A stretch of DNA of 64,000 nucleotides. It comes from a virus. The translations under genes were made by a program, and so were the position numbers. Of the stretch, positions 1 to 7,450 are shown in pieces (positions within the stretch are counted from its first letter, which is position 1; each line of letters opens with the position of its first letter). The notes under the pieces were generated by a model. That model was not told the origin of the DNA. It did not search any database and saw only the letters and a program-made list of their open reading frames with translations. Location of the stretch: positions 152,423-216,422 of IMG/VR virus record IMGVR_UViG_3300009104_001210; one strand, 5' to 3'.

Positions 1-167
1 ACACAACCGACCAAGATATAGAGGAAGCAGTATTAGAGGGTGCAAGAACATTTGAAGAAGTACAGAAGAAAACTAAAGTAGGAATAGGTAATCCAAAAGT
101 TCAAATGGATGTAGAACAATTACTTAGATTCTATGTAGAGAAATATTTTGGAGAAGATGCTTTATGA
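1..167 (+). CDS. C-terminal fragment of a BFD-like [2Fe-2S] domain protein lacking the cysteine pair
   Basis: Gene truncated by the left window edge; the reading frame begins at base 3 and stops at 165-167. The 54 visible residues match the end of a BFD-like (bacterioferritin-associated ferredoxin/NifU middle) domain: an acidic helix, GARTFEEVQKKT, then a final amphipathic helix. Family members carry two cysteines in the GxGCGxC loop; here the loop reads GIGNPKVQ, so the cluster ligands appear lost. Its stop overlaps the next start (ATGA), so the two are translationally coupled. The domain may be the tail of a larger protein upstream, so function is uncertain. Confidence 0.55.
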   Translation, partial: TTDQDIEEAVLEGARTFEEVQKKTKVGIGNPKVQMDVEQLLRFYVEKYFGEDAL

Positions 168-490
168 TTACAGAAGCACAAGTTATAGAAAAGTTACGAG
201 GAGTTTATGATCCAGAGATTCCAATCAATCTATATGATTTGGGATTGATATATTCTATAGGTGTAGATGAGAATACAGTAACTATAGATATGTCATTAAC
301 TACACCACATTGTGGATTGAAGGATATGATTATAAATCAAGTAGTTATGGCAGTAGAAACAATAGAAGATGCAGAGTGTGATGTGAGATTAACATTTGAT
401 CCTCAATGGACACCAACTATGTTGAGACCAGAAGCAATTGAAGTGTTGGGTGAAAATCATCCGTTAGCACAAATGGCAATAGGAGTTTAA
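164..490 (+). CDS. DUF59/MIP18-family (SufT/PaaD-like) Fe-S assembly protein
   Basis: 108 aa, the usual length for a stand-alone DUF59 domain. Residues 16-30 carry the family signature DPEIPINLYDLGLIY and a conserved cysteine follows in TTPHCG near residue 50. SufT and PaaD-type proteins help mature Fe-S proteins in the cytoplasm; that role is family knowledge, not shown here. It overlaps the BFD-like gene upstream by four bases, so the pair probably belongs to a small Fe-S/redox operon that continues left of the window. An ATG start is fixed by the ATGA overlap. Confidence 0.85.
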   Translation: MITEAQVIEKLRGVYDPEIPINLYDLGLIYSIGVDENTVTIDMSLTTPHCGLKDMIINQVVMAVETIEDAECDVRLTFDPQWTPTMLRPEAIEVLGENHPLAQMAIGV

Positions 491-491
491 A

Positions 492-575
492 ATGAGTGGT
501 TGGTTACAAATAATAGCTGCATTATCAATAGTTGTAGCACTTGGTTATTGGTTATTTTGGGGAGAGGATTTTTAA
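492..575 (+). CDS. 27-aa single-pass membrane peptide
   Basis: Starts one base after the DUF59 stop and ends directly against the next ATG. The peptide is almost entirely one hydrophobic helix (IIAALSIVVALGYWLF) with a short acidic tail. Small one-helix proteins are frequent between phage genes. No family is recognised; the tight packing and A/T-rich codon use like its neighbours are the only support. Confidence 0.45.
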   Translation: MSGWLQIIAALSIVVALGYWLFWGEDF

Positions 576-731
576 ATGAATGAATTTTTACATTTTATAA
601 AACATTTAATTGGTTTGTGTGGTGAAACTTCACATCCAAGTTTACTAATAAGTGGTGGAGCATTTCTTACCACAATAGGATTGTATTGGAAAAAATTAAT
701 AAGTTATATGAAAAATTTGGAGGGATTTTAA
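576..731 (+). CDS. 51-aa hypothetical membrane-associated protein
   Basis: ATG follows the preceding TAA without a gap, and the stop is directly followed by the ATG of the SelW-like gene. One moderately hydrophobic segment (LLISGGAFLTTIGLYW) followed by a basic helix suggests a small inner-membrane peptide. Not recognised. The head-to-tail spacing with neighbours supports it as a real gene. Confidence 0.45.
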   Translation: MNEFLHFIKHLIGLCGETSHPSLLISGGAFLTTIGLYWKKLISYMKNLEGF

Positions 732-938
732 ATGGATATTAGAATAGAATATTGTGTTCAATGAAATTACAAACCAAGAGCTCGTAGTTTACGACAAGAA
801 TTAAGTGATACATTTGGTTATTGGGCTGAATTAAAACCTGGAGAAAGAGGAGCATTTGAAGTGTATGTAAATGGTAATCTAATTTTTTCAAAATTAAAGG
901 AAGATAGATTTCCAAATGAAGGAGAAATAGTATTATGA
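732..938 (+). CDS. SelW-like (Rdx family) selenoprotein with in-frame TGA (Sec)
   Basis: Conceptual 68-aa product read through a TGA at 762-764. The family signature is a beta strand followed by CxxC or CxxU: here IEYCVQ-U-NYKPRA, where TGA sits exactly at the second redox position. The remaining 57 residues continue the Rdx fold to its end: FEVYVNGNLIFSK, then RFPNEGEI. No ATG, GTG or TTG gives a sensible restart directly after the TGA. Rdx proteins are thioredoxin-fold thiol/selenol redox proteins. A short hairpin lies 17-30 bases after the TGA (separate entry). Its stop overlaps the next ATG. No tRNA-Sec is visible in the window, so host Sec machinery would be needed. The alternative is a nonsense mutation or sequencing error in a CxxC gene. 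Confidence 0.8.
782..794 (+). promoter_or_regulatory. bSECIS-like hairpin after the in-frame TGA
   Basis: TCGTA (782-786) and TACGA (790-794) form a perfect 5-bp stem with loop GTT (787-789). The loop begins 23 bases after the TGA and starts with G. Known bacterial SECIS elements lie immediately 3-prime of the UGA, with an apical loop roughly 16-37 nt away and a G at its start, so position and loop base fit. The stem is short and the element is a candidate only. Confidence 0.5.
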
Positions 939-1027
939 ATCAAAAATTTGGTGATATGTTTGGGAAGTTCCTTATTCTATTTGGGATGTGGACTTTTATA
1001 GCATTTATGTTTGGAATAGGATACTAA
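935..1027 (+). CDS. 30-aa single-pass membrane peptide
   Basis: ATG overlaps the stop of the SelW-like gene (ATGA). The product has a short polar start and one hydrophobic stretch (FLILFGMWTFIAFMFGI). It ends 19 bases before the glutamine synthetase start. Not recognised; support rests on coupling and codon use. Confidence 0.4.
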   Translation: MNQKFGDMFGKFLILFGMWTFIAFMFGIGY

Positions 1028-1046
1028 AATATAAGGAGTTATTATA

Positions 1047-2054
1047 ATGAGTCATAAGTTAGAATATATTTGGCTGGATGGTGTAGAACCAACAGCGCAG
1101 TTAAGAAGTAAAACTAAAATAGTATCAAAGTTTGGTATAGAGGGTGGTGTAACAGCAACACAAGCACCAATATGGGGATTTGATGGTTCGTCAACACAAC
1201 AAGCAGAAGGTGGGAGTTCTGATTGTGTGTTGAAACCTGTAAGATTATATCGAAATCCATTGGAAGAAGGTACATTGGTATTATGTGAAGTATGGAATGT
1301 AGATGATACACCACATAAATCTAATACAAGACATGGTTTAGATAATACATTACAGAGTTTAGATCATGATCCAGAAGAGTGGGTTGGATTTGAGCAAGAG
1401 TATACATTATATGAAGGTGGAATACCTTATGGTTGGCCACCCGATTTAAGTGATCCATTACCACAAGGCGATTATTATTGTGGTAGAAATGCTGGAGAAC
1501 ATATAATGAAAGAACATACTGATGCTTGTATAGAAGCAGGTATTAGTATTTGTGGAACTAACGCAGAAGTAATGTTAGGACAATGGGAATATCAGATTGG
1601 TGCAGGTTCTTCATTAGAAATGAGTGATGATTTATGGGTTGCTCGTTGGTTAATGGAAAAGATTTGTGCTGAATATGATGTGGAAGTTGTTTTAGATCCA
1701 AAGCCAGTTAAGGGTGATTGGAATGGTGCAGGTTGTCATACTAATTTCTCTACTAAAGATATGAGAGGACATGGTGGAGATGAACTTATATTTAAGGCGT
1801 GTATGGATTTAGAGAAGGTACATAAAGAACATATGGCAGAATATGGTGAAGGAAACGAAAGACGACTTACGGGACTTCATGAGACTCAGGCTATAGATAC
1901 ATTTAGTTGGGGAGTTTCAGACAGAGGTGCTTCCATTCGTATTCCCTGGCAAGTAGATAAAGATGGTAAAGGATATCTTGAAGATAGAAGACCATCAGCG
2001 AATTGCGATCCATATAGAGTTTGTAAAAAGTTAATTGAGACAATTATTATATGA
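1047..2054 (+). CDS. glnII: Type II (GSII, eukaryotic-like) glutamine synthetase
   Basis: 335 aa, typical of the short GSII class. It makes glutamine from glutamate, ammonia and ATP in the cytoplasm. Landmarks in order: YIWLDG at the N-terminus, FDGSST (residues ~45-50, ammonium-site latch), the FEQEYTL metal site, NAEVMLGQWEYQIG, NGAGCHTN, GNERRLTG, IRIPW, and the C-terminal LEDRRPSANCDPYR. All catalytic motifs are intact, so it should be active. An AAGGAG ribosome site lies 11 bases upstream. It overlaps the following SGNH-like gene by four bases. A second, divergent paralog lies at 4579-5844. In a phage it probably supplies glutamine for purine synthesis (PurF at 7765). Confidence 0.97.
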   Translation: MSHKLEYIWLDGVEPTAQLRSKTKIVSKFGIEGGVTATQAPIWGFDGSSTQQAEGGSSDCVLKPVRLYRNPLEEGTLVLCEVWNVDDTPHKSNTRHGLDNTLQSLDHDPEEWVGFEQEYTLYEGGIPYGWPPDLSDPLPQGDYYCGRNAGEHIMKEHTDACIEAGISICGTNAEVMLGQWEYQIGAGSSLEMSDDLWVARWLMEKICAEYDVEVVLDPKPVKGDWNGAGCHTNFSTKDMRGHGGDELIFKACMDLEKVHKEHMAEYGEGNERRLTGLHETQAIDTFSWGVSDRGASIRIPWQVDKDGKGYLEDRRPSANCDPYRVCKKLIETIII

Positions 2055-2920
2055 CGACAATGATTTGGAGTGGGTGTTCCATGACATTTGGGAGTGGAAT
2101 ACTTTGTGATAAATCACAAAAGAAAAATGATAAACCAGAATGGCATCATCCTAAGCTTAAAGAAATGTTTTCTGATATTAAAACAGTTGGTGAGGCTAGG
2201 GAAGTTATAAAACAAATTAGTTATCCAATGCAATTAGGTAAAAGATTGGGTATGGATACTTATAATTTATCAGTTCAGGGTTATGGTATAGAATCACAAT
2301 TTAGAACAGTATCTTCATTTTTAATCAAAAATAAAGATAAAATTGATTATACTAAAACTATGTTTTGTTATCAGATTCCAGAGTTAAGTAGAGTTGAATT
2401 GTTAATGTGGGGGCCAGGCGAAAAAGGCTGGAAACGTTCAGATCCGAATCGTGAGCCAGAAATATTTTCGTTCAATGCTAATGAGTTACCAAAAGGATTT
2501 TTAACACAACATTTTAATATTGATTATTATATAGCAAAATATTTAATGACGATGTTAGAATATAAAGGATTTTTAGAATCAAAAGGTATTAAAGTTTTTT
2601 ATTTTGATCAACAGAATCAACTATATCCACTAATGATAACTAAGAATTATAGAAAGAAAAGTGATAAGTTTATGATGAAGAATATGCTATTTTTTAATGA
2701 GTGGAATCATGAACCTGTAGGATTTCCAAGTAAACAAACTATTTTAAAAGAGTTAGACATACAAGAACTAGATATGAAGAATCCGAATTCACCAACTGGT
2801 AGGGAAATTGCAATTGAAACTTTATATGCAGGTGGTTTTCATGAGGATGGCCACTATTCACCTAAAGGACATACACAATTAGCTGAAGTATATGAGAGAT
2901 TTTTTTTAAAAATATTATGA
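2051..2920 (+). CDS. SGNH-hydrolase-like phage protein (GCS motif)
   Basis: 289 aa. The N-terminus IWSGCSMTFGSG resembles block I of SGNH/GDSL hydrolases with GCS in place of GDS, so the nucleophile serine is present. Near the C-terminus FHEDGHYSPKGH supplies the Asp and His of block V. SGNH proteins hydrolyse esters or modify glycans; substrate unknown. ATG overlaps the glutamine synthetase stop. Related SGNH-like proteins are at 6487 and 41409. A short non-coding gap with a candidate late promoter follows. Confidence 0.7.
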   Translation: MTTMIWSGCSMTFGSGILCDKSQKKNDKPEWHHPKLKEMFSDIKTVGEAREVIKQISYPMQLGKRLGMDTYNLSVQGYGIESQFRTVSSFLIKNKDKIDYTKTMFCYQIPELSRVELLMWGPGEKGWKRSDPNREPEIFSFNANELPKGFLTQHFNIDYYIAKYLMTMLEYKGFLESKGIKVFYFDQQNQLYPLMITKNYRKKSDKFMMKNMLFFNEWNHEPVGFPSKQTILKELDIQELDMKNPNSPTGREIAIETLYAGGFHEDGHYSPKGHTQLAEVYERFFLKIL

Positions 2921-2954
2921 TAGAAAATTTATTGAATGTTATATAATATCATAC

Positions 2955-2962
2955 TATTTATT
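2955..2962 (+). promoter_or_regulatory. Candidate phage late promoter (TATTTATT)
   Basis: TATTTATT lies 35 bases before the ATG at 2998, in one of the few intergenic gaps. Near-identical octamers occur at the same distance before the genes at 21598, 30784 and 63279. It may be read by the gp55-like sigma factor encoded at 47314. Inferred from recurrence and spacing only. Confidence 0.35.
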
Positions 2963-2997
2963 AATGATTATGAGTATTATTATAGGGAGTAAAAAAA

Positions 2998-3321
2998 ATG
3001 GATTTAACAATAGAATATAATAAAAAATATAAAAAACATGCTTTAGAATTAGAAGAATTGTTAGAAGATGTTGATGCGTGGGATCCACACAGGTCAACTA
3101 TTTCACCTGAAGGTCAATTGAATGTGGAATTGATATTATCTGATAACGATATTTTTGAGGTGCAACACGCAGACTCAGAGATACTTTATGACAATACAGA
3201 TGTAGTTTGTGCTGATGTGATTGAAGCTTTGTTGTTAGAAGGTACTGATATGGAATCTATACCAGAAGATGACGGCACACCCGTACCTCTTCGACCTTCA
3301 AGTGAAAAATCTGAGGAATAA
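2998..3321 (+). CDS. Hypothetical protein, first of a tandem paralog pair
   Basis: 107 aa, preceded by AGGGAG eleven bases upstream. It aligns end to end with the first two thirds of the next product: IEYNKKY against IVYKSDY, then WDP, VEL and EIL at matching places. The beta-alpha start and spacing loosely recall the Rdx/SelW fold, without the CxxC. The C-terminal 30 residues are acidic and proline/serine-rich, probably disordered. Function unknown; likely a gene duplication with its neighbour, from which it is separated by two bases. Confidence 0.6.
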   Translation: MDLTIEYNKKYKKHALELEELLEDVDAWDPHRSTISPEGQLNVELILSDNDIFEVQHADSEILYDNTDVVCADVIEALLLEGTDMESIPEDDGTPVPLRPSSEKSEE

Positions 3322-3323
3322 TT

Positions 3324-3695
3324 GTGCTATTTGAAATTGTATATAAAAGTGATTATCAAACTCAAGCAGATGCAATAAAATCAACTTTACAAGAATATTC
3401 AGGTTCATTATGGGATCCAGATAGTATATTACATTCGACGGGTAGTTATATTGAAGTTGAATTAACATCTACTGATGATGACGATCTTAGTGTACATAAT
3501 TTAGAAATATTACATGAAGATGGATATACTTATCCATCGGGTTCTGCACATCCATCAGCAACATCAGAAAATTTAATATGGAGTAAATCAACTAAGGTTA
3601 TTAAACGAACAGGAGACGATTGGCCAGATGAAGGAGAAATAGAAGATGCGATATGGGGAACACACAGACCACATCAAGCAGAAGGGGAAGATTAA
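3324..3695 (+). CDS. Hypothetical protein, second of the tandem paralog pair (GTG start)
   Basis: 123 aa from a GTG start two bases after the preceding stop. The N-terminal half is paralogous to the 2998-3321 product. Later it has SKSTKVIKRTGDDWPDEGEIEDAI, reminiscent of the SK-FP-EGEI ending of SelW/Rdx proteins, but there is no redox cysteine. This could be a redox-dead Rdx derivative; that is inference from motif spacing alone. It continues into a lipoprotein gene one base downstream. Confidence 0.55.
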   Translation: MLFEIVYKSDYQTQADAIKSTLQEYSGSLWDPDSILHSTGSYIEVELTSTDDDDLSVHNLEILHEDGYTYPSGSAHPSATSENLIWSKSTKVIKRTGDDWPDEGEIEDAIWGTHRPHQAEGED

Positions 3696-3696
3696 A

Positions 3697-3909
3697 ATGA
3701 ATAATGGATATAGGTTTATATTATTCTTTATATTAGGATTTTTCATGGCAACTACAATTGGTTGTATAAGTATACAACCTACTTCAGAAGATACAGGTTG
3801 GCCAGGAGAGTTTACACCACAATGTTGTAAAGGACAAGAAACACATACTTGTGGTATGCCAGGAATGACAGGTAAACCATTACCATTACCGAAAGGAAGA
3901 GAAAAATGA
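3697..3909 (+). CDS. Small cysteine-rich lipoprotein
   Basis: 70 aa from the ATG at 3697, which has GGGGAAG nine bases upstream and directly follows the previous stop. Residues 1-23 form a lipoprotein signal peptide: a polar start, FILFFILGFFMA, then TTIGC, with Cys24 as the lipidated residue. The mature part is short with CC and further cysteines (QCCKGQETHTCG). It should sit in the inner or outer membrane facing the periplasm. Possible roles include an o-spanin or an exclusion protein; nothing decides between them. It overlaps the next gene by four bases. Confidence 0.6.
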   Translation: MNNGYRFILFFILGFFMATTIGCISIQPTSEDTGWPGEFTPQCCKGQETHTCGMPGMTGKPLPLPKGREK

Positions 3910-4097
3910 GAAATTGGGTATATTATATGCAAGAAGGATTAAAGTCTATGTGGAAAAGTAAAGAAGTACCAGATTATAGAGAAAAAGAATATCCATACAA
4001 TATAGAATTTGGTGATGGTAGAACAAAAAAAGAAATGGATAAGATGCAAAAAGAATTAATGGAATGTGGTTGTTTACCTGATTGTGGATGCAAATAA
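3906..4097 (+). CDS. Small hypothetical protein with cysteine cluster at C-terminus
   Basis: 63 aa, ATGA-coupled to the lipoprotein gene. Charged, with a lysine-rich helix and a final CGCLPDCGCK motif whose four cysteines could bind metal or form disulfides. No signal peptide. Not recognised. It and the preceding lipoprotein share the odd abundance of cysteine. Confidence 0.5.
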   Translation: MRNWVYYMQEGLKSMWKSKEVPDYREKEYPYNIEFGDGRTKKEMDKMQKELMECGCLPDCGCK

Positions 4098-4111
4098 TGA
4101 TATAGTTTTTA

Positions 4112-4582
4112 ATGAGTTATAAAATAGAGAGTTATACAAGAGAAGAATTAGAGTTATTTCCGAATGATGAATATGGATATGTTAAACAGAGAGTATGGTC
4201 TACTGGACAACTTAGTACACTTGAATACTTTGATAGAAATTTTGTAAAAATTTATTTAATAAGAGATGAAAATTTAAAAATAATAGCCTTTTCTTGTGAA
4301 AAAATACCAAGATATGAAGGCTTTGATTTTGAATGGGGATACTCATATGTTGAACCAACATATAGAGGAACTCGATGTTACTTTAAATTATGTAAATATA
4401 AAAGAGATGAGGCTCGACAACAAGGTTTGATTGGTTATACAATATGTTTAAAATCTCAACCCGCTACTGTAAAGTGTGGTAAAATCCTTTGTGATATTAA
4501 AATAGATAATCCATTACATCTTGGAGAAACAGAATCATCTTTTGATAACGAAAATTTAGAATTTTGGGGAATGATGTTATGA
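4112..4582 (+). CDS. GNAT-like acyltransferase-fold protein (tentative)
   Basis: 156 aa. A strand with IAFSCEKI, then EPTYRGTRCYFKLCKYKRDEARQQG, resembles the GNAT motif A region, where a basic-Gly loop binds acyl-CoA before a long helix. The canonical Q/RxxGxG/A is not perfect (YRGTRCYF), so CoA binding is uncertain. The stop overlaps the start of the second glutamine synthetase homolog, suggesting a coupled pair; it might modify that enzyme or a small amine. Function is inference. Confidence 0.5.
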   Translation: MSYKIESYTREELELFPNDEYGYVKQRVWSTGQLSTLEYFDRNFVKIYLIRDENLKIIAFSCEKIPRYEGFDFEWGYSYVEPTYRGTRCYFKLCKYKRDEARQQGLIGYTICLKSQPATVKCGKILCDIKIDNPLHLGETESSFDNENLEFWGMML

Positions 4583-5844
4583 ATGTAGCAATAAAATATA
4601 TTTGGCAGCCAGATCCAGATATAGTTAAATTTGAAGAACTGTATCTAAAACAAGAAACAGATACATATAAAATAAAACTAACCGATTTACCAATTAAAAA
4701 TAGTAAAGAATTGACGAAACGTGAACTACAAACGATTGATTCTGATATAGTGAAACGTGGTTTTATTTTAAAACCAATAGGAATTTGGTCAGATCCTTTA
4801 GAAGATGATACTCCTGATAAAGCACATTATTTAGTATTATGTGAAGATGGTGTATCTAAAGACTCATACCGTGATAAGTTAAAAAAATTATTAGAAAAAA
4901 CAAATTTCTATAATCCCTGGGTTGGAATAGAACAAGAGTATTATCTTTTTCCAAATGAAGATACTACTTCCCCATCAGAACAAGAATTATTTAATATACA
5001 AACATCTGAAGGAGTATGTCAAACTGTTCAAAAACTTCTTGATAACTCAACTCGAAAAAATAATAGAAGATTACTTGAACACTTATGTGTTTATTCTAAA
5101 AACGAATTATCATCATTGGATACACAAGATGATATAGTTTTTGCTTGTGCTAAAATGGGTTTAAAAGTTAATAGGGTACAGGCAGTTAAAGAACAAGGTC
5201 CTGGACATTGGGAAGTACAGTTTGGTCCTACAGAACCATTACAAACTTTAGATGAAACAATGATTGGTCGTTATATTATATGGAAAATAGGTAATGAAGA
5301 ATTAACTGTTTCATTTGAACCAAAACCAAAAGGTTGGTCTGTAGAATATGATCTTTGGGCAGGTTCTGGATTACATTTTAATTATTCTAATGATAAAACA
5401 AGAGCAGAAAGTGTTGAAGATTATTTAGATATTAAAAAAGCTGAAGATAATCCATCATCAATAATTGAAATGGATAAAGAAGAGAGAATAAATCTTATTA
5501 AAAAAGCACCATATACTAAAGCATTATTAAAACAATTAGCTAAAAATCATAGAAAACACGTAACTGAATATGGTATAGGAAATGAAAAAAGACAAGATGG
5601 TGATCACGGAACTACTACTGGTAATGTATTTGTTTTATCAAAAGAAATAGATAATAAAAATGTTTCTGTTAGAATAGTAACTATGGGTTTGAATAAAAGA
5701 TTATTATCCGACGAAGATTATTATGGATTATATCTTGAAGATAGAAGACCAAGTGCAAATGCTAATCCATATAGAGTTGCTTTAAGATATTTCGAAACAG
5801 TTGCAGAAATGCAAAAGAATAATGAAGGTAAAAAAACTAAATAG
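4579..5844 (+). CDS. Divergent glutamine-synthetase-fold ligase (GSII paralog lacking DGSST)
   Basis: 421 aa from the ATG at 4579 that overlaps the upstream stop. Shared GSII motifs are in order: GIEQEYYLF, GHWEVQFGP, AGSGLHFNY, the GIGNEKR loop, SVRIV, and LEDRRPSANANPYR. The FDGSST latch of the 1047-2054 enzyme is missing (the region reads TIDSDIVKRGF), NxAGxHTN is altered, and RIP is RIV. Extra segments make it about 85 residues longer. It may be a glutamine-synthetase-like ligase acting on another amine (gamma-glutamyl ligase type), or a regulatory subunit; not decidable from sequence alone. It is followed by nagB in overlapping frame. Confidence 0.85.
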   Translation: MNVAIKYIWQPDPDIVKFEELYLKQETDTYKIKLTDLPIKNSKELTKRELQTIDSDIVKRGFILKPIGIWSDPLEDDTPDKAHYLVLCEDGVSKDSYRDKLKKLLEKTNFYNPWVGIEQEYYLFPNEDTTSPSEQELFNIQTSEGVCQTVQKLLDNSTRKNNRRLLEHLCVYSKNELSSLDTQDDIVFACAKMGLKVNRVQAVKEQGPGHWEVQFGPTEPLQTLDETMIGRYIIWKIGNEELTVSFEPKPKGWSVEYDLWAGSGLHFNYSNDKTRAESVEDYLDIKKAEDNPSSIIEMDKEERINLIKKAPYTKALLKQLAKNHRKHVTEYGIGNEKRQDGDHGTTTGNVFVLSKEIDNKNVSVRIVTMGLNKRLLSDEDYYGLYLEDRRPSANANPYRVALRYFETVAEMQKNNEGKKTK

Positions 5845-6490
5845 TTATAAAGAATTAAGTTCAACTGTAGCAGATATAGTTGAGGAACAGCTTGTAGAAA
5901 AAGTTTTTCAACAACTAGTCCTTCCTACAGGTAGTACACCAATCGGATTATATAAAGAACTTGCTAAAAGAAATTTAAATTGGTCTTATGTTAGAACATT
6001 TAATCTTGATGTTTATATTATGAATCCAAATCATTCACAAAGTTATCAAACATTTATGAAGGAAAATTTATTTAATAGAATTAATATCTATCCTGATAAT
6101 TGTCATTTCCCATTTAGACCTACTTTAGCATATGAAGATAAAATAAATTATTTTGGTGGAGTTGATTTGTGTATATTGGGTATAGGTAGTAATGGTCATA
6201 TAGCATTTAACGAACCTGGTTCTTCATTTAAGTCAAGAACAAGAGTAGTAGATTTAGACGAACAAACTATACAAGACAATTCAAGATTTTTTGATTCAGT
6301 AGATGATGTACCTAAACAAGCAATAACTATGGGAATAGGAACTATAATGGAATCAAAGAAAATAATATTAATGGCAAGTGGAGATCATAAAAAAGACATT
6401 TTAGAAAAAGCATTAAATGGTAAAGTAACTGAAGATGTACCAGCATCAGTATTACAAACACATAAAAATGTAGAAGTGTATTATCATTGA
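5822..6490 (+). CDS. nagB: Glucosamine-6-phosphate deaminase
   Basis: 222 aa from the ATG at 5822, overlapping the end of the preceding ligase gene by 23 bases; a TTG further upstream lacks a ribosome site. NagB converts glucosamine-6-phosphate to fructose-6-phosphate plus ammonia. Motifs: LPTGSTP (phosphate loop), FNLDVY (catalytic Asp), QSYQTFM, ILGIGSNGHIAFNEPG (active-site histidine), and SRTRVVDL. Slightly shorter than the 240-266 aa cellular enzymes. Set between two glutamine-synthetase genes and purF, it could release ammonia for glutamine synthesis; that link is inference. Confidence 0.92.
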   Translation: MKVKKLNSYKELSSTVADIVEEQLVEKVFQQLVLPTGSTPIGLYKELAKRNLNWSYVRTFNLDVYIMNPNHSQSYQTFMKENLFNRINIYPDNCHFPFRPTLAYEDKINYFGGVDLCILGIGSNGHIAFNEPGSSFKSRTRVVDLDEQTIQDNSRFFDSVDDVPKQAITMGIGTIMESKKIILMASGDHKKDILEKALNGKVTEDVPASVLQTHKNVEVYYH

Positions 6491-7290
6491 AGTATAAAAG
6501 ACTTATAGTTAATGGTTGTAGTTTCACTGCGTGTGATGGAGATGGTGTTACACCTGAAATAAATGGGTGGCCAGCAGTATTAGGAGAAAAATTAGGAGCT
6601 GAAGTAACAAATATTAGAATTGATGAAAAAAAATTTAGTAAATTTTTACCTGGTCCAAGTACTGCAGGTGGATCTAATGATAGAATAATTAGAACTACTT
6701 TAGATTGGGTATCACAATTGTGGCCATGGAAAGAACAGGAACTTAAAAAACAAATTATTACTAAAAATTTTAAAGACAGTTTGTTTATTATTGGTTGGAC
6801 AGAATTTACAAGATTTGAAATGTTTAGTAATTTAACTAAACAATATTTGAGATCAAGTAAAATACGTCATAGAGAATGGAAAAAAGAGTTTTTAAACGAA
6901 AGTGATCAATTTAGAAAATATTTAGAACAAATAATTTTTTTACAATCTTGGTTTGAAGCACATGAAATATCATATTTATTTTTTGATGCATTAGAAAATT
7001 TATTAAGTCCACTTTGTAAAGAATATAGAAAGAATAATAGTAATTTATTTCAGTTGGTTAATTTAGATAATTGGGTTCATAGTAAAGGACATTATTGGTC
7101 TTGTAAAAGTTACTTAGAAACCCTTTGTGATTCTAAAGATATATTATCGGGACTCACAATATCAGATCGTCCATTAAGAGAAGAAATTATAGAAGGCCAA
7201 TTTGGATTGTTAAGAGGTCATCCAAATGTTCTTGGGAATGAGAAATGGGCTGAAGTTTTGTATGAAAACATACGAACAAAAAAAATATAG
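6487..7290 (+). CDS. SGNH-hydrolase-like phage protein (GCSFT motif)
   Basis: 267 aa. The start is TTG at 6487, overlapping the nagB stop as TTGA, and the next residues lead straight into LIVNGCSFT, the modified GDS block with the serine nucleophile. GGSNDRI near residue 60 matches the Asn block and RGHPNVLGNEKWAEVL the terminal His block. Members of this GCSFT group are common in marine phages; the substrate is not known, perhaps O-acyl groups on surface glycans. It overlaps the next small gene. Confidence 0.7.
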   Translation: MKYKRLIVNGCSFTACDGDGVTPEINGWPAVLGEKLGAEVTNIRIDEKKFSKFLPGPSTAGGSNDRIIRTTLDWVSQLWPWKEQELKKQIITKNFKDSLFIIGWTEFTRFEMFSNLTKQYLRSSKIRHREWKKEFLNESDQFRKYLEQIIFLQSWFEAHEISYLFFDALENLLSPLCKEYRKNNSNLFQLVNLDNWVHSKGHYWSCKSYLETLCDSKDILSGLTISDRPLREEIIEGQFGLLRGHPNVLGNEKWAEVLYENIRTKKI

Positions 7291-7450
7291 AAGGAAAGAG
7301 ACGTTAGGTGAATATTTATCTAGGAGACTTAATAAAAATATAGATCCTGACGAATTAGATTTCTATATTCAACAATATAAGATAAAGGAAGGTCATTCAG
7401 AATGGTCAGAACGGTTTCAAAGAAATTTTTGGGTAGAAGATGAAGACTAA
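7262..7450 (+). CDS. Small hypothetical protein
   Basis: 62 aa from an ATG inside the end of the SGNH-like gene. Very charged and rich in aromatic residues (YLSRRLNKNIDPDELDFYIQQYK). No motif recognised. It overlaps the next gene by 11 bases, so all three genes appear coupled. Confidence 0.5.
   Translation: MKTYEQKKYRRKETLGEYLSRRLNKNIDPDELDFYIQQYKIKEGHSEWSERFQRNFWVEDED

Noticed and set aside
732-764. Ten-codon peptide ending at the TGA
   Set aside because: The strong Rdx match on both sides of the TGA explains the reading better as one selenoprotein.
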